Source: Edwardiiplasma whartonense (GTDB lineage: Bacteria; Bacillota_I; Bacilli_A; Mycoplasmatales; Mycoplasmataceae). Taken from it: a DNA stretch of 40,616 nt. Position numbers and translations under genes: made by a program. Below the pieces are notes generated by a model, which did no database searches, was not told the DNA's origin, and saw nothing but the letters and a program-made list of their open reading frames with translations. Positions 1-10,596 of the stretch are shown here, one piece after another. The first letter of the stretch is position 1. Each line of letters starts with the position of its first letter. The stretch is from assembly GCF_023566315.1 (NCBI RefSeq), contig NZ_JAKNSU010000004.1. One strand, given 5' to 3'.

Positions 1-44
1 ATAAAACAAATCATAATATATCAGGGTATACAAAGGGAAGTTAT

Positions 45-2579
45 ATGACATCAAACATTTTTACAAAAACTTTTGTTAAAAATAATAATGCGGAAAAGTA
101 TGATAAAACTTTTGTTGACTATCTTATTGATTCATTCTTGAAACAAAAATCGAACGCTACAATTTATGAGGTTAATGAGTATTTAGTATCAATTTACAAT
201 AATAATGAAAAAATAGTAAACAATAACTTAAAAAAGGAACTACAAAAACGAAATCGTCTTAAGTATGGTCGTTTTGTGCCCAATCCAAATAATATTGATG
301 ATGATTTAGAATTTAAATTTTCTACTATAAAACTAGATTTATCTTATAATTTAGAATCTAGAGAAAATGCAATAGAAAATTTGTTTAATCTTATGAACAA
401 AGAGGATTCTTTTAGAATAATTTCGTCAATTGTTTATCTAAATAATATTGATGATATTGATTATCTAAATTTAAAAGCAAAAATATTTTTAACACTAAAA
501 AATGAAAACATTTTAAGACGAAAAACTAAAAAACTAATAAGTAATATTGATCCTATTTATTTAGATTATTCATTGGAAAAAATTTTTAATTTAACTGCTA
601 ATGATAGATTGATGCAAATTTTTAATCTATTTAATATTAAAAATTTAAAAGATTTATTTAAAATGAATAATGATTTTATTTTTGTGTTTTTTTATGATTT
701 AGATTTTATTTTTAATGTATTAGAAAGATTAAATTCTTCACCAGTTGAAAATTTAAACAATTTTATTAAATCAATTTATGATAGTTTTTCATTTGATTTC
801 ATCCAAGTTTTTATTGAAAGAAGTCTCTCAAATCCAAATAAAAGAACATTAGAGCAAATCGCTATTGAACAAGGAATTACAAGAGAACGAGTACGTCAAA
901 AAGAAAACAAAGTTAATTCAAATATTAAAAAAATAACTATTGATAATATAGAAGTTATAAAGATATTTATTACATTTTGTTTTATATATTACAATCAAAA
1001 AGAATTTTTAAAATTTTCAGATATAGGTAAAATTATTGATAATGAAAATAATTCTTTAATTTTTACAGCTATCTTAAATCTGCTTGACACAAGATTCATA
1101 GTCGATAATTATTATCAAATAATTTATGACAGAAATACTTTTTCTATAGATTTATATGAACAAATTTATTTAAACGATTTTAGTTTCGTTATAACGAATA
1201 GTCAATATAACAATGTTGATTATTTTCATCAAAAAATAATCAATAAATTCTATAGTTTTAAAGACAATAAAAATATATGAATGAAAAAAGGTACAAACTT
1301 AAAACAAATCATATATGAAATTATAAAAACCGATTTTCCGGATGGTTATCACATAAGTGACAAAAGTAATTATGAACATATGATAAATAAGTTAAATTAT
1401 ATATTCGATGGAGAAATTCAAATTGCAAAAACAATACATAGATTATTAGCTGTCATAGATCGTACGGATGCTATATTAATTGATAAAGGAACATATAGTG
1501 CAAAAGAAAATGTCATAGATTTATCTGAAGAATTATCCAATAAAATAATTGATTTTTTGACTAAAAACAAAAATTCTCAAATATATTATTCGACAATTTA
1601 TGAAACTTTTAAAAATGAATTAAATAATATAGGAATTAATAATTATTACTATTTAAAAGGATTATTAGATAAAAAACTTCCAAGTGATTTTAAAACAAAA
1701 AGAAACTACATAATTATTAGTGATAATGGATTAACGGCTAGACAAATGATAGAATCTTGAATTTTAAATCAAAATGGTATATTCACCATTGACGATTTTA
1801 AAAAATCATTTCCAGGATTAAAAGAATATTCTTTTTATCAAATAATTTATGATTTTGAAATAAACAATAAACTGTTATTTCTTAGTGATAAGAAATTCAA
1901 AATATTAAATAATGAAGATTTACCATCAAAAGAAAATGAAAATAAACTAAAAAATATTATTGAAAATGAATTAGATAATGAAGAAAATTTAATAAAAGCA
2001 GCGAATATATATATAACAATTTTTTTTGAATATAAAGATTTATTGAATGATTTAAAAATAGTTAAAAATTCATCAGATTTATTTTCTTACTTAAAAATAA
2101 TTTTTCAAAATAAATTCTATTTTCAAAGACCTTTTATAGCAAAAGAAAAAAAATATTTGACCACTCAAAATGATTTATTCAAGAGACACTTTAGCGAGAA
2201 AAATAAATTTAATTGAAAAGATGTTAGTGATTTTAAAACTGAATTTAATTTACAACTTTATAGTTATTTAGATTTTATGAATATTATGTCAGAAGAATTT
2301 GTTCAAGTTAGTGTTGATGAAATGATTAATAAAAAAGTTATTAATTTACCAAATAATTTTTTAGATTCTTTAACCAAAATTTTGAATTATTTTTTGGATA
2401 ACGATAGTTTATTAACTGAATTTTTCGACAAATACGATTCTTTACCTACAATTCCTGGTTTAAAGTGAAATGAATATTTATTAACTGGAATTATTAGAAC
2501 ATATTTACCAAATAATTATGTAGTTAAAAATACAGCAAGAATGTACAATGATACACATTATGAAATCAAAAAAAAATAA
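45..2579 (+). CDS. Large sigma-70 region 4-like / alpha-CTD-like DNA-binding protein (844 aa)
   Basis: Read with UGA as Trp, this is one 844-residue frame; TGA codons at 1278, 1758, 2214 and 2466 are internal. Residues about 177-210 resemble the helix-hairpin-helix of the RNA polymerase alpha C-terminal domain (LTANDRL...NIKNLKDLF). Residues about 266-300 closely match the sigma-70 region 4.2 helix-turn-helix (TLEQIAIEQGITRERVRQ). The C-terminal half holds several aromatic, lysine-rich segments that look like repeated winged-helix units (for example around residues 530-560 and 590-620); this is inference. GGGAAG before the ATG at 45 is a reasonable ribosome site. It has no sigma regions 2 or 3, so it is not a complete sigma factor; a DNA-sensing or regulatory subunit is more likely. 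It is the first visible gene of a tight cluster, 8 bases before the GHKL ATPase. The base composition is more A+T-rich than the core genes to the right. Exact function unknown. Confidence 0.8.
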
Positions 2580-2587
2580 AGGATAAT

Positions 2588-4561
2588 ATGGAAGAAAAAA
2601 AATGAAGATTTCCCTCAAATAATGGTGGAAGTATATTGGGACTTACAGATACATCCAAAGAGTTCTTTAAACAAAATCCTCTAAGTAGTTTAACAAGAGA
2701 AATATTACAAAATTCAATAGATGCAATTGATGATAATACAAAAGCTGTAAAAGTTGATTTTAATTTATTTGAAATCTCTAAGGAAAATGTTTTTTTGAAA
2801 GGACTTAAAGAAGAAGTTTTAAATTGCTTAAATTATGTAAATGAAACTAAAAGTCTAGCAAATTATTCTGATGAATTAAATGAAATGATGAAAATTCTTA
2901 ATCAAAACAAAATAACTTGTTTAAGAATTAGTGATTTTAATACAGTTGGTTTAAAGGGGATAAAGCAAACCAATGTGATTCATGAAATTTCCCCATGGCA
3001 AGCTTTAGTTAAAGCGCAGGGTATTTCAAATAAAGATAATCAAAATAGCGGTGGAACTAAAGGTATTGGAAAAAATGCTGTTTTTTCTATCGCGAAATTA
3101 AACACAGTTTTCTATTCAACTAATTCTAAAAATGATCAAACAGTTGGTTATGAAGGTGTTTCGAGGCTTATGAGTGCACCAATTAAAGATACAGACGAAC
3201 TCACACAAGGAATAGGATATTTTTCTTCTAATGATAAAAACGATCAAATAGTAGGTGAAATTATCGATTTAGACAAAGATTTTAACCGAAATGATAATTT
3301 TGGAACTGATATTTTTATTTTAGGATTTTTAAATTTTGAAAATTGAGAAAATAAAGTTTTGAATTCTGTTTTATCTGATTTTATGTATGCGGTATATAAA
3401 AATAAATTAGAAGTTTCAATAAATGGTCAAAACGAAAAAATCAATATTAGTTCAAAAACTGTAAGGAATTTATCATTAAATGAAAAAAACAAAAACGACA
3501 AAAAATTAAGAGAAAGTATTTTTCTACAATATTTAGCATATGATCATGAAGCGGCAGACGAAAATGGCTTTAAATCTTTTGAAAACCAAAATGATGACTT
3601 AACTATTTTTACATTATCAACAAAACCATCTATAACAATAGATTATGATATCCCTAATATAACTACTATTTTGAGATATCCTTATATGAAAATAAAAGAT
3701 TTTAAAAACAAAATTAATAATACAAATTCAAGTATGGCAATTTGTGTTATAGAAGCCAAAGAAGAAAAAGGTATTTTAAATATCTTAAGAAGATATGAAA
3801 ATGCTAGTCATGATGATTGAAACATTAATTCAATAACTGATAGAACAATTAAAGGTAAAGTAAGTCAAACAATCAAAAAAATTCAAGAAAACGTTAATAA
3901 AGTAGTTGATGTTAATTTTCCCGAGGATGATTCAACAAGAACAGAGTTGGTGGGGGCTGACAACGTTTTGAGTGCTAATAAAAATGAAATTTATGAAATT
4001 GAATATAACAAAAAAGTTAAAGAAAATACTTCGATCAATAAAATAACAATTAAAAATGATTCAAACTTAAAAAATAATACTTCAAGTGAAGCAAAGCATA
4101 GTTCTGATTCTGTTGTTGGACGGTTTATTTCTGAAGGTGATAATACAATTGCAAATGTTGGTGTAACGATTCCAAAAACAAAAAAACTAAATGTTGACGA
4201 TTTTAATAATCAAGGAAATGTTGACAGTAACGAAGAAGGTAAAACCATGTCGAATGTTGATTCTTTTTTAGATGATTATGATTTTATAGCTACTGATTAT
4301 AAAAAAGGTGAATATATATTGTCTTTTCTAAGTGACAGGGATAATGAAAATGCTTTTTTAAGTTTGAAATTGATAGATAGTGAAGGAAAAGCAGAAGATA
4401 TCGAAATTTTAAAAGCATGAAAAATACAAAAAAATAAAATTGAATTAACAATCAAAGAAAATAAAATACTTATTTCAATAAAGGCGGACGAAAAACAAAC
4501 AATTTTACTTAAAACAAATGAAAACGATATGTTTAGTTCGGAGGTGATTTTAAATGCTTAG
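2588..4561 (+). CDS. GHKL (Hsp90/MORC-like) ATPase, 657 aa
   Basis: The protein starts MEEKKWRFPSNNGG, a typical N-terminus of a bacterial HATPase_c family common in accessory islands. The N-box is at residues 35-46 (LTREILQNSIDA, with E38, N42 and D45). The usual DxGxG box appears as SDFNTVGLKG near residue 115, and a glycine-rich ATP-lid motif (GGTKGIGKNA) lies near residues 153-163. So the Bergerat ATP-binding fold looks complete. After it come a probable transducer segment, a charged low-complexity linker (about residues 455-540), and a beta-rich C-terminus. Internal TGA codons read as Trp. The stop overlaps the next gene by 8 bases, so the two are probably translated together. Members of the GHKL class dimerise on ATP to clamp DNA or remodel partners; in this cluster it is the likely motor or switch. 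MutL, gyrase B and Hsp90 identities are unlikely from the N-terminal sequence. Confidence 0.85.
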
Positions 4562-5435
4562 AAAAAGAACTTATCCTTATCCTATACTTTTAGCAGATTC
4601 ACCAAGTTCTCGTTACGAAAATAGTACTTTTAATTTTAATTATGAAAAGCATATAGAAGGAAGCAATTTTGTTATTAATAACATTTCTTATGAAATATAT
4701 GATGATAATATTAATTATTTATTAAATAAGGGCGATGCAATTTTTATGATTTTAATTAAATGTCCTTCTCGTTTATTTAGTCAAAATTTTTATGGAACAA
4801 ATGAGATATCAATTAATGTTGCTAATGTTATTGGTGAATTAGAAATAACAGCATATGTTATTGCTCAAAATGAATTGATAAATTTTTATTCTAATAATTT
4901 TAAAGGATTGTACAAAAATTATAAGTTTATAATAGAGAAATATAGTTTGTTAGCGAAGAGTGATTCATTTAAAACTAAAGTAAATATAGATGAAGAAAAA
5001 AACTCAAAAAACTTTTTTATTGTTGTGGAAAAACAAAGTTTGGACAATGTTAGTTTTGAATTTAATCAAGACTCTATTCAAATTAATTTACCATCATCTG
5101 AATATCAAAAATATAATAGGCTAAAATGAAATATGAAATTAACACCTATCTTTATATCTATGTATGGAGTTTCTGCATTAACTTTTGCAATCTATGGTTT
5201 GTTTGCAGATTCCAAAAATAGCATAGATGACAATCTGATAAATAATAAAAAATATGAATACCAGTGATTTGATAGTTTCTGCGAAAAATTTAGAGAAATT
5301 AAAAATAAAGAATTCGAAATAGATGACATACAAGACAATTCTATTTTTTTAGTGTCGCAAAAGATGTTTGATTCGCCGCTAAACAAAACCATAGACATTC
5401 TTTATAAGAATAATTTAGTAAAAAAGGACGATTAA
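4554..5435 (+). CDS. Conserved protein of unknown function in the ATPase cluster (293 aa)
   Basis: I do not recognise a named family. The ATG lies inside the end of the ATPase gene (8-base overlap, GGAGG 8 bases upstream), which is strong evidence for co-translation. The N-terminus (MLRKRTYPYPILL...) is followed by a beta-rich region of about 190 residues, then a short hydrophobic stretch near residues 197-215 (PIFISMYGVSALTFAIYGLF) that may be a buried helix or a single membrane pass. A charged C-terminus ends in KKDD. TGA codons at 5127 and 5265 are Trp. Position and coupling suggest that it binds the GHKL ATPase. No catalytic motif is visible. Confidence 0.75.
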
Positions 5436-5437
5436 TT

Positions 5438-6208
5438 ATGAATAAAATAAAAGTTAAATTAGTAAAGAAAGAGGCGTTAATCAATGCCAGAAATAATATT
5501 GATAAAATATATTCTTTATTATTAGATAATGAAAGTTCTGGAGAATGATTTGATGAATTCAATGGGTATGACACTTATGAATCCAAGGATTATTATTTTG
5601 AATACTTTGAATTCATTAATGATCCAAAAAGTAATGATGAAAAATATAAAAATTCAATCAATGTTTATAATGTTATTCAAAATAGCGATATACCAAGACA
5701 CATAATTACAGATTATAGGTTTTGATTATGATTTTCTTTGGAAATTATATATCCTTATACATACAATAAAGTGAAAAATACTTCTAAAGCTTCTCTTGAA
5801 TTAGCTATTTTCGGAGGAAAAACAAATTCTGATTTACCTAATCGTCGTGATTTACTTAGAAATTATGCTGCACAATTATTTTTTCTAGTGGATTTTAGCG
5901 TTTTTAAAGATTCAAAGGAAGATAGATTTTTTTATACAAAAATTTTGTTCAATGATTTTCCAACAATAAAAGTTTTTCAACAATTGATATATAGAAATAT
6001 TGGAGATTTGGAAAATGTTAGATTGTCTTATTTAAAATTCCTTTATGATTGCTCTAAAAAATTCAGTCTACGACCAAATGATGTGCAAATTAGAAAAACT
6101 ATGAAATCTATTTCTAGAATAGGTAGTGTAAAACTAATTGAAGCAATGGAATCAGATGATATTCTTTATTTTTTAAAAAATAAGGAATCAAGTATTTTCA
6201 AATTATAA
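5438..6208 (+). CDS. DUF6339-like protein, last gene of the ATPase cluster (256 aa)
   Basis: The ATG starts 2 bases after the previous stop. The TGA codons at 5547, 5723 and 5729 are Trp, giving YRFWLWFSLEII. That segment, then NRRDLLRNYAAQLFF and a following helix pair with ILFNDFPTIKVFQQLI, follow the spacing I recall for DUF6339 proteins (a Trp-rich motif, an R-N-x-x-A-x-L-aromatic motif, then a helical tail). This is family recall, not a search result. DUF6339 has no known activity. No nuclease, methylase or protease motif is visible. The gene ends the A+T-rich block; 25 bases later an extended -10 box begins a core-genome transcript. Confidence 0.7.
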
Positions 6209-6232
6209 ATCCATTTTCTTACTATTCTTAAT

Positions 6233-6241
6233 TGATATAAT
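6233..6241 (+). promoter_or_regulatory. Extended -10 promoter (TGATATAAT)
   Basis: TG, one base, then a perfect TATAAT, 28 bases before the ATG of the HAD gene. No good -35 is visible. It marks the start of transcription to the right of the accessory cluster. Confidence 0.55.
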
Positions 6242-6268
6242 TAAAGGGTCAGAAAGTGAGTAACGGCA

Positions 6269-7129
6269 ATGGGGAAATATGAAAAAGAAGCACTTTTCTT
6301 TTCAGATTTAGATTCCACTTTATTACAAGATAATGGTTTCTTTTCTGCTTATACCAAAGAAGTGGTGGAACAGATTTATGAAGAAGGTTATCTTTTGATT
6401 CCAATTACAGCTCGTTCGACTGGAGATGTCATGCGCCAAGCCAAACGTTTGAAAATTGATGTCAATGGTGGAATAATTGGGGCTAACAATGGTTCGCAAC
6501 TTTTTGACTTCAAAAATCAAGTCTGAATTATTAATGAATCGTTATCAACAGAAGTTTTGAAGTGAGTCTTTGAACATACTCATGGTGTTAAAGATATGAA
6601 AGTGCATTTTTTCTCTGATGACACCACGTTTGTTTATGCGATTGGTGCTAATTCTCAATATTGAGCTCAGATTATGGGATCAGATTATATTGTGATTGAT
6701 AGTCACCAAGCATTAGAACAAAAGATTAACCACTTAACAATTGCTTTACCAAAATCTTGAACATTAGAACAATATCAAGAGTTCTTTACAATAATTAGTA
6801 CTCAGTTGAAAGAATTAGGTGCTGATGTTCATAAATATAGCGATCGTGTCTTAGAAATTGCACCAAAAAACGTTTCTAAAGGTTATGCTGTGAAAAAAGC
6901 GTTAGAATATTTACAAGTTGATCGTCATCAAACCAAAACTTATGCTTTTGGAGATGGATACAATGATTTATCAATGTTTGATGCAGTTGATGTTGGTGTG
7001 GTGGTAGAAAATGCCGCTTTAGCACTAAAAGATGTTGCTGATGATGCAACTGATTCCAACATGGATGATGGAGTTGCTAACTACTTAGCAACTCGCTTCT
7101 TAAAGAATAAACCAAGCAAGGAGAAATAA
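6269..7129 (+). CDS. HAD-superfamily (Cof-type, IIB) phosphatase, 286 aa
   Basis: The HAD motif I is SDLDST with nucleophile and acid D13/D15, motif II lies in ITARST, and motif IV is GDGYNDLSMF near residue 230. A long insert cap between motifs II and III and the total length fit Cof/IIB hydrolases, which dephosphorylate sugar phosphates, nucleotides or flavin phosphates in the cytoplasm; the substrate cannot be told. The TGA codons at 6524, 6563, 6662 and 6758 are Trp. The start is the ATG at 6269, after a weak AAAGGG. The gene ends 2 bases before thioredoxin, so the two share a transcript. This is one of three HAD-IIB genes in the window. Confidence 0.85.
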
Positions 7130-7131
7130 TA

Positions 7132-7437
7132 ATGGCTATTGTTAAAATTAATAGTGTTGATGAGTTTAATCAAGCAAAGAATGAAGGAAAAGTATTGGTT
7201 GATTTTTATGCTGATTGGTGTGGACCATGTAAAATGATGGAGCCAATGATTGAAGAGTTGGTCAATGAAAACAGTGATTTAACTGTTTTGAAAGTTAATG
7301 TTGATAATCTTCCTGATTTAGCTGCAGAATTTGCAATTATGTCAATTCCAACCCTAGTTCTTTTCAAAGATGGAGAAGCGACAAGTAAGTTGATTGGATT
7401 ACAATCAAAACAAAAAATAAGTCAATTTATTCAATAA
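7132..7437 (+). CDS. trxA: Thioredoxin
   Basis: A 101-residue single-domain thioredoxin with the classic active site WCGPC at residues 29-33, the D24 equivalent in VDFYADW, and the cis-proline loop MSIPTLVLF. It reduces protein disulfides in the cytoplasm using thioredoxin reductase. It starts 2 bases after the HAD gene and is followed at once by a strong terminator, so it is the last gene of a two-gene operon. The active-site Trp is TGG, not TGA. Confidence 0.96.
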   Translation: MAIVKINSVDEFNQAKNEGKVLVDFYADWCGPCKMMEPMIEELVNENSDLTVLKVNVDNLPDLAAEFAIMSIPTLVLFKDGEATSKLIGLQSKQKISQFIQ

Positions 7438-7440
7438 CTA

Positions 7441-7468
7441 AAAGTAACTTTTGCAAGTTACTTTTTTT
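7441..7468 (+). terminator. Rho-independent terminator after trxA
   Basis: Perfect 10-base stem AAAGTAACTT/AAGTTACTTT with TTGC loop, running into a T-run. Confidence 0.9.
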
Positions 7469-7505
7469 ATGTCAGAATATAAATAGATAAAGGTTGGATG
7501 AAGTA

Positions 7506-8342
7506 ATGGAAAAGAAATTATTGGTTTTTGATATTGATGGTACCTTAGTCCACAACAATAAGGTTTCACCAAAAGTAATTCAAACCTTAAAAATGGCAAA
7601 ACAACAAGGTCATTTAATTACGATTGCTACGGGTAGAAATAGTCGCGGAATTTTGAAAGTTGCTTGTTTATTGGGGTTAAATAACGGACAAACACCAATT
7701 ATTGGGTTAAACGGAGCTGAAGTTTTTTATTTAAATCCTGACAATTCTACAAACCATTTGTGACAAAAACCCTTAACTAAACAGTTATCAGTGGAACTTT
7801 TTGAGACTGCTAGAACCCAAAAGATTGATTGTGTTGCCTATACTCTTGATGAACATTATTTGTATACCAACCGTAGGGTAAGTTTTTTAAATTTTTTTAT
7901 GTATCTTCGGAGTAAACGTGCAGAATTTATTAAGTTAAAAAAGAATTTGATTAATTTAAATTTGGATGTGATGAAAGTTATTTGTCATGGAAGAAGTCAA
8001 AATATGCAATCCTTTCAAGAAAAAATGAAGTCATTAGGATTAGAAGTGTTTGGATGAAGTTATACTGAACACAAAACTCATAATATTGAAGTTAATATGA
8101 CTGGGATTAATAAATCTGTGGGGATGGAAAAAACTGCTGAAATTCTTAAAATTGAGCAAAAAGATGTTATTTATTTTGGGGATGGAGCCAATGATAAAGA
8201 AGCATTGCAGTGAGCTGGAATTGGTGTAGCGATGGGGAACGCTCACGATGACATTAAAAGTTATGCTAACCAAGTAACTTTGGGAGTCAAAGAAGACGGA
8301 GTTGCAGTTTGGATTGAAGAAAATATTTTAAAAACTAAATAA
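7506..8342 (+). CDS. HAD-superfamily (Cof-type, IIB) phosphatase, 278 aa
   Basis: MEKKLLVFDIDGTLVHNN carries HAD motif I (D9, D11); TIATGRN is motif II and FGDGANDKEAL is motif IV. The cap domain fits the Cof/YidA group that hydrolyses phosphorylated sugars or cofactors. I chose the ATG at 7506 over the in-frame TTG at 7494 because AAAGG at 7489-7493 is correctly spaced only for the ATG. TGA codons at 7761, 8055 and 8211 are Trp. It stands alone between a terminator and the polyamine transporter operon. The substrate is unknown. Confidence 0.88.
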
Positions 8343-8376
8343 GTTGTGAAATAAAACTTTTTTAGTTATGATTTTC

Positions 8377-8420
8377 TTACACTCTCAACCCCTCTTAGCA
8401 GGTGCTTAGTGTGACTTTTT
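8377..8420 (+). terminator. Possible terminator between the HAD gene and potA
   Basis: TTACACT pairs with AGTGTGA (one G-T pair) across a long loop that contains a small AGCAGGTGCT inverted repeat, followed by TTTTTATTTT. The stem is weak. It could instead be a leader element for potA, but no known riboswitch core was recognised. Confidence 0.35.
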
Positions 8421-8438
8421 ATTTTATTGTAGTAAAAT
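8411..8438 (+). promoter_or_regulatory. Possible potA operon promoter
   Basis: GTGACT at 8411 and TAAAAT at 8433-8438 with a 16-base spacer, 44 bases before the GTG start. The -35 match is partial. Confidence 0.4.
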
Positions 8439-8482
8439 ATATGCAATGTTTTTTTACTTTTAAATTGAAAGGAGACCTTTAA

Positions 8483-9538
8483 GTGGAAACTAATATTTTA
8501 GAAATTCGTAATATCACGAAGTATTATGATGGTAAAGTTGTACTTAAAGGCGTTAGTTTTAATGTCCACGAAGGAGAGTTTATTACCCTTTTAGGACCTT
8601 CGGGATGTGGAAAAACAACAACTTTAAGAATTATTGGTGGGTTTGAAAAACCTAATAGTGGTGAAATTCTTTTTGAAAAGAAAGATTTATTACCTGTAAA
8701 AATCAATAAGCGTCAAATTAATACTGTTTTTCAATCCTATGCTTTATTTCCTAACCGTAATGTGTGAGAAAACGTTGCTTTTGGTTTAGAAAACAAAAAG
8801 GTTAAACGTGAAATTATTAACCACGAAGTTGATAAGATCTTAAAGTTAGTTGGCTTGGAAAATCATGAAGATAAAAAGATTAATGAATTATCAGGGGGTC
8901 AAAAACAACGTGTAGCAATTGCAAGAGCGTTGATTATGAAACCTAAGATCTTACTTTTAGATGAACCAATGGCAGCTTTAGACGTCCATTTGCGAAAAGT
9001 GATGCGTGCTGAGTTAAAACGGTTACAAGAAGAGGTCGGAATTACCTTTATTATGGTCTCTCACGACCAAGAAGAAGCGTTGACGATGAGTGACCGGATT
9101 GTAGTTATGAACCAAGGAACAATTCATCAAATTGGTACTCCTTTAGAAATTTATAATGAACCAGAAAACTTATGAGTTTCAAAGTTTATTGGTAGTTCTA
9201 ATGTGATTGAAAACGGGGAATTTGTTCATGACCATTCGGTTAAATTTGATGGTAAGAACTTTAAATGTTTGGACAGTAACTTTGGAGAAAATGAAACTAA
9301 TGTTGATATTCTAATTCGTCCCGAAGACATTATTGTCAGAAAACCAAATATCGGTTTTTTCAACGGGAAGATTATTTCTGCGACCTTTATGGGGGTACAC
9401 TGGGAATTAGTTTTCAAGAGTACCAAACACCGTGAATGAATTATTCACACTACAGAATATTATCCTGTTAATGAAAAAGTTTCGATTAAATGAAATAACG
9501 AAGCGATTCACGTGATGTGAAAAGAAGTTGATGATTAG
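8483..9538 (+). CDS. potA: Spermidine/putrescine ABC transporter ATP-binding protein PotA
   Basis: A 351-residue ABC ATPase: Walker A GPSGCGKTTT (about residues 38-47), Q-loop VFQSYALFP, signature LSGGQKQR, Walker B ILLLDEP, D-loop ALD and H-loop SHD are all present, then a C-terminal regulatory OB-like (TOBE) domain with LIRPEDI. It energises uptake of polyamines at the inner face of the membrane with PotB and PotC. The start is GTG at 8483, 8 bases after GAAAGGAG. TGA codons, for example in NVWENVAFG, are Trp. It is the first gene of potA-potB-potCD. The family includes other spermidine-type or thiamine-type importers, but the linked PotD domain supports polyamines. Confidence 0.93.
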
Positions 9539-9561
9539 TTAATTAGAAGGAGGTTGGATCA

Positions 9562-10596
9562 GTGGCAAAAACAAAATCAGAAGGATTAGAACCAGTAACA
9601 ATTACAAATAGTGAACAAACTTCAATGCCAGCACTAACAATGGAAGAGTTAAACGCTGGTGATACAGTTCAAGCGCCTAAAAAATGAAAACAAACCATTA
9701 ATCATTCTTTGGAAACTTTGCAAAACACGAAGTTTTCAAAGTTGTTTTACAACCGAGTTTGACCATACTTATCACCTTTTATGGTGGTAATGATTTTTTT
9801 AGTAATTCTGCCTTTAATTGCGATTATTATTTATTCTTTTATTAAGCCAACTGGGGATTCGATTCAATTCCAATCAACCTTTGCTCATTTTATGGAAATG
9901 TTTACCAATCAAGGGGTAATGATTGCTTTGGGATTATCAATTGCTTATGCTTTAATTGCTTCAATTTTGTGTGTTATTATTGGTTATCCGATTGCCTATA
10001 TTATGGGGCAAATGCGCTCAAAGATTTTTGCAAGAAACATTTGGGTGTTGGTGACTTTACCAATTTGGATTAGTATGTTGTTAAAAGTTCTTGGACTTCA
10101 ATCATTTTTTTATTTGCTTAGTCCAATTTTTTTGGGTACACCAATTGCTGTCATTGTAGGAATGGTTTATATGTTCTTACCTTTTGCGATCACACCAATT
10201 TATGATGCGATTATTGCAAGAAACGTCGATTTAGAAGAAGCAGCAATGGATCTTGGGGTTAGTCGCACCAAAACTTTTTTCACTATTACTTTACGAGAAA
10301 CAATGCCAGGAATTTTAACTGGATTTTCTTTGGTGATTGTCCAAGCGGCCACTTCTTTGATTGTGGTCCATTATTTAGGAGCAGGAAAAATTACCCTAAT
10401 TTCATCAGTAATTGAATCCTACTTCTTTAAAGGATCGAACTTTGGTTATGGTAGTGCTATTGCCGTCGTCTTAACCATTATGATTTTCTTATTGATGTTA
10501 ATCATTCGTTTATTTTCTAACCGGATTGAAAAAAGAGGAAGGGGTCATCGTCGCTCATGAAAAAACTGGTGAAAAGCTCGTACTTCGCGATTATAA
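9562..10596 (+). CDS. potB: Spermidine/putrescine ABC transporter permease PotB
   Basis: A binding-protein-dependent permease, 344 residues under code 4. An N-terminal cytoplasmic extension of about 70 residues precedes the first membrane helix (MVVMIFLVILPLIAIIIYSF), and the EAAMDLGVSRTKTFFTITL loop that docks with PotA is clear. The start is GTG at 9562 after AGAAGGAGG. A standard-code reader would stop at TGA 10558, forming an ATGA overlap with potC. With UGA as Trp the frame continues 12 codons (WKNWWKARTSRL) to TAA at 10594, overlapping the next gene by 40 bases. The tail is basic and Trp-rich and so plausible, but whether it is used depends on full UGA decoding. It forms the channel with PotC. 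Confidence 0.9.

Noticed and set aside
45..2579. Three apparent short genes separated by TGA in the first accessory reading frame
   Set aside because: They are one frame with no TAA/TAG between 45 and 2577. TGA is Trp here, as shown by conserved Trp codons in tpiA, gpmI, potA and rnhA.
6524..6805. Broken HAD gene at the right of the accessory cluster
   Set aside because: The apparent gap is only TGA codons in one open frame of 286 codons.
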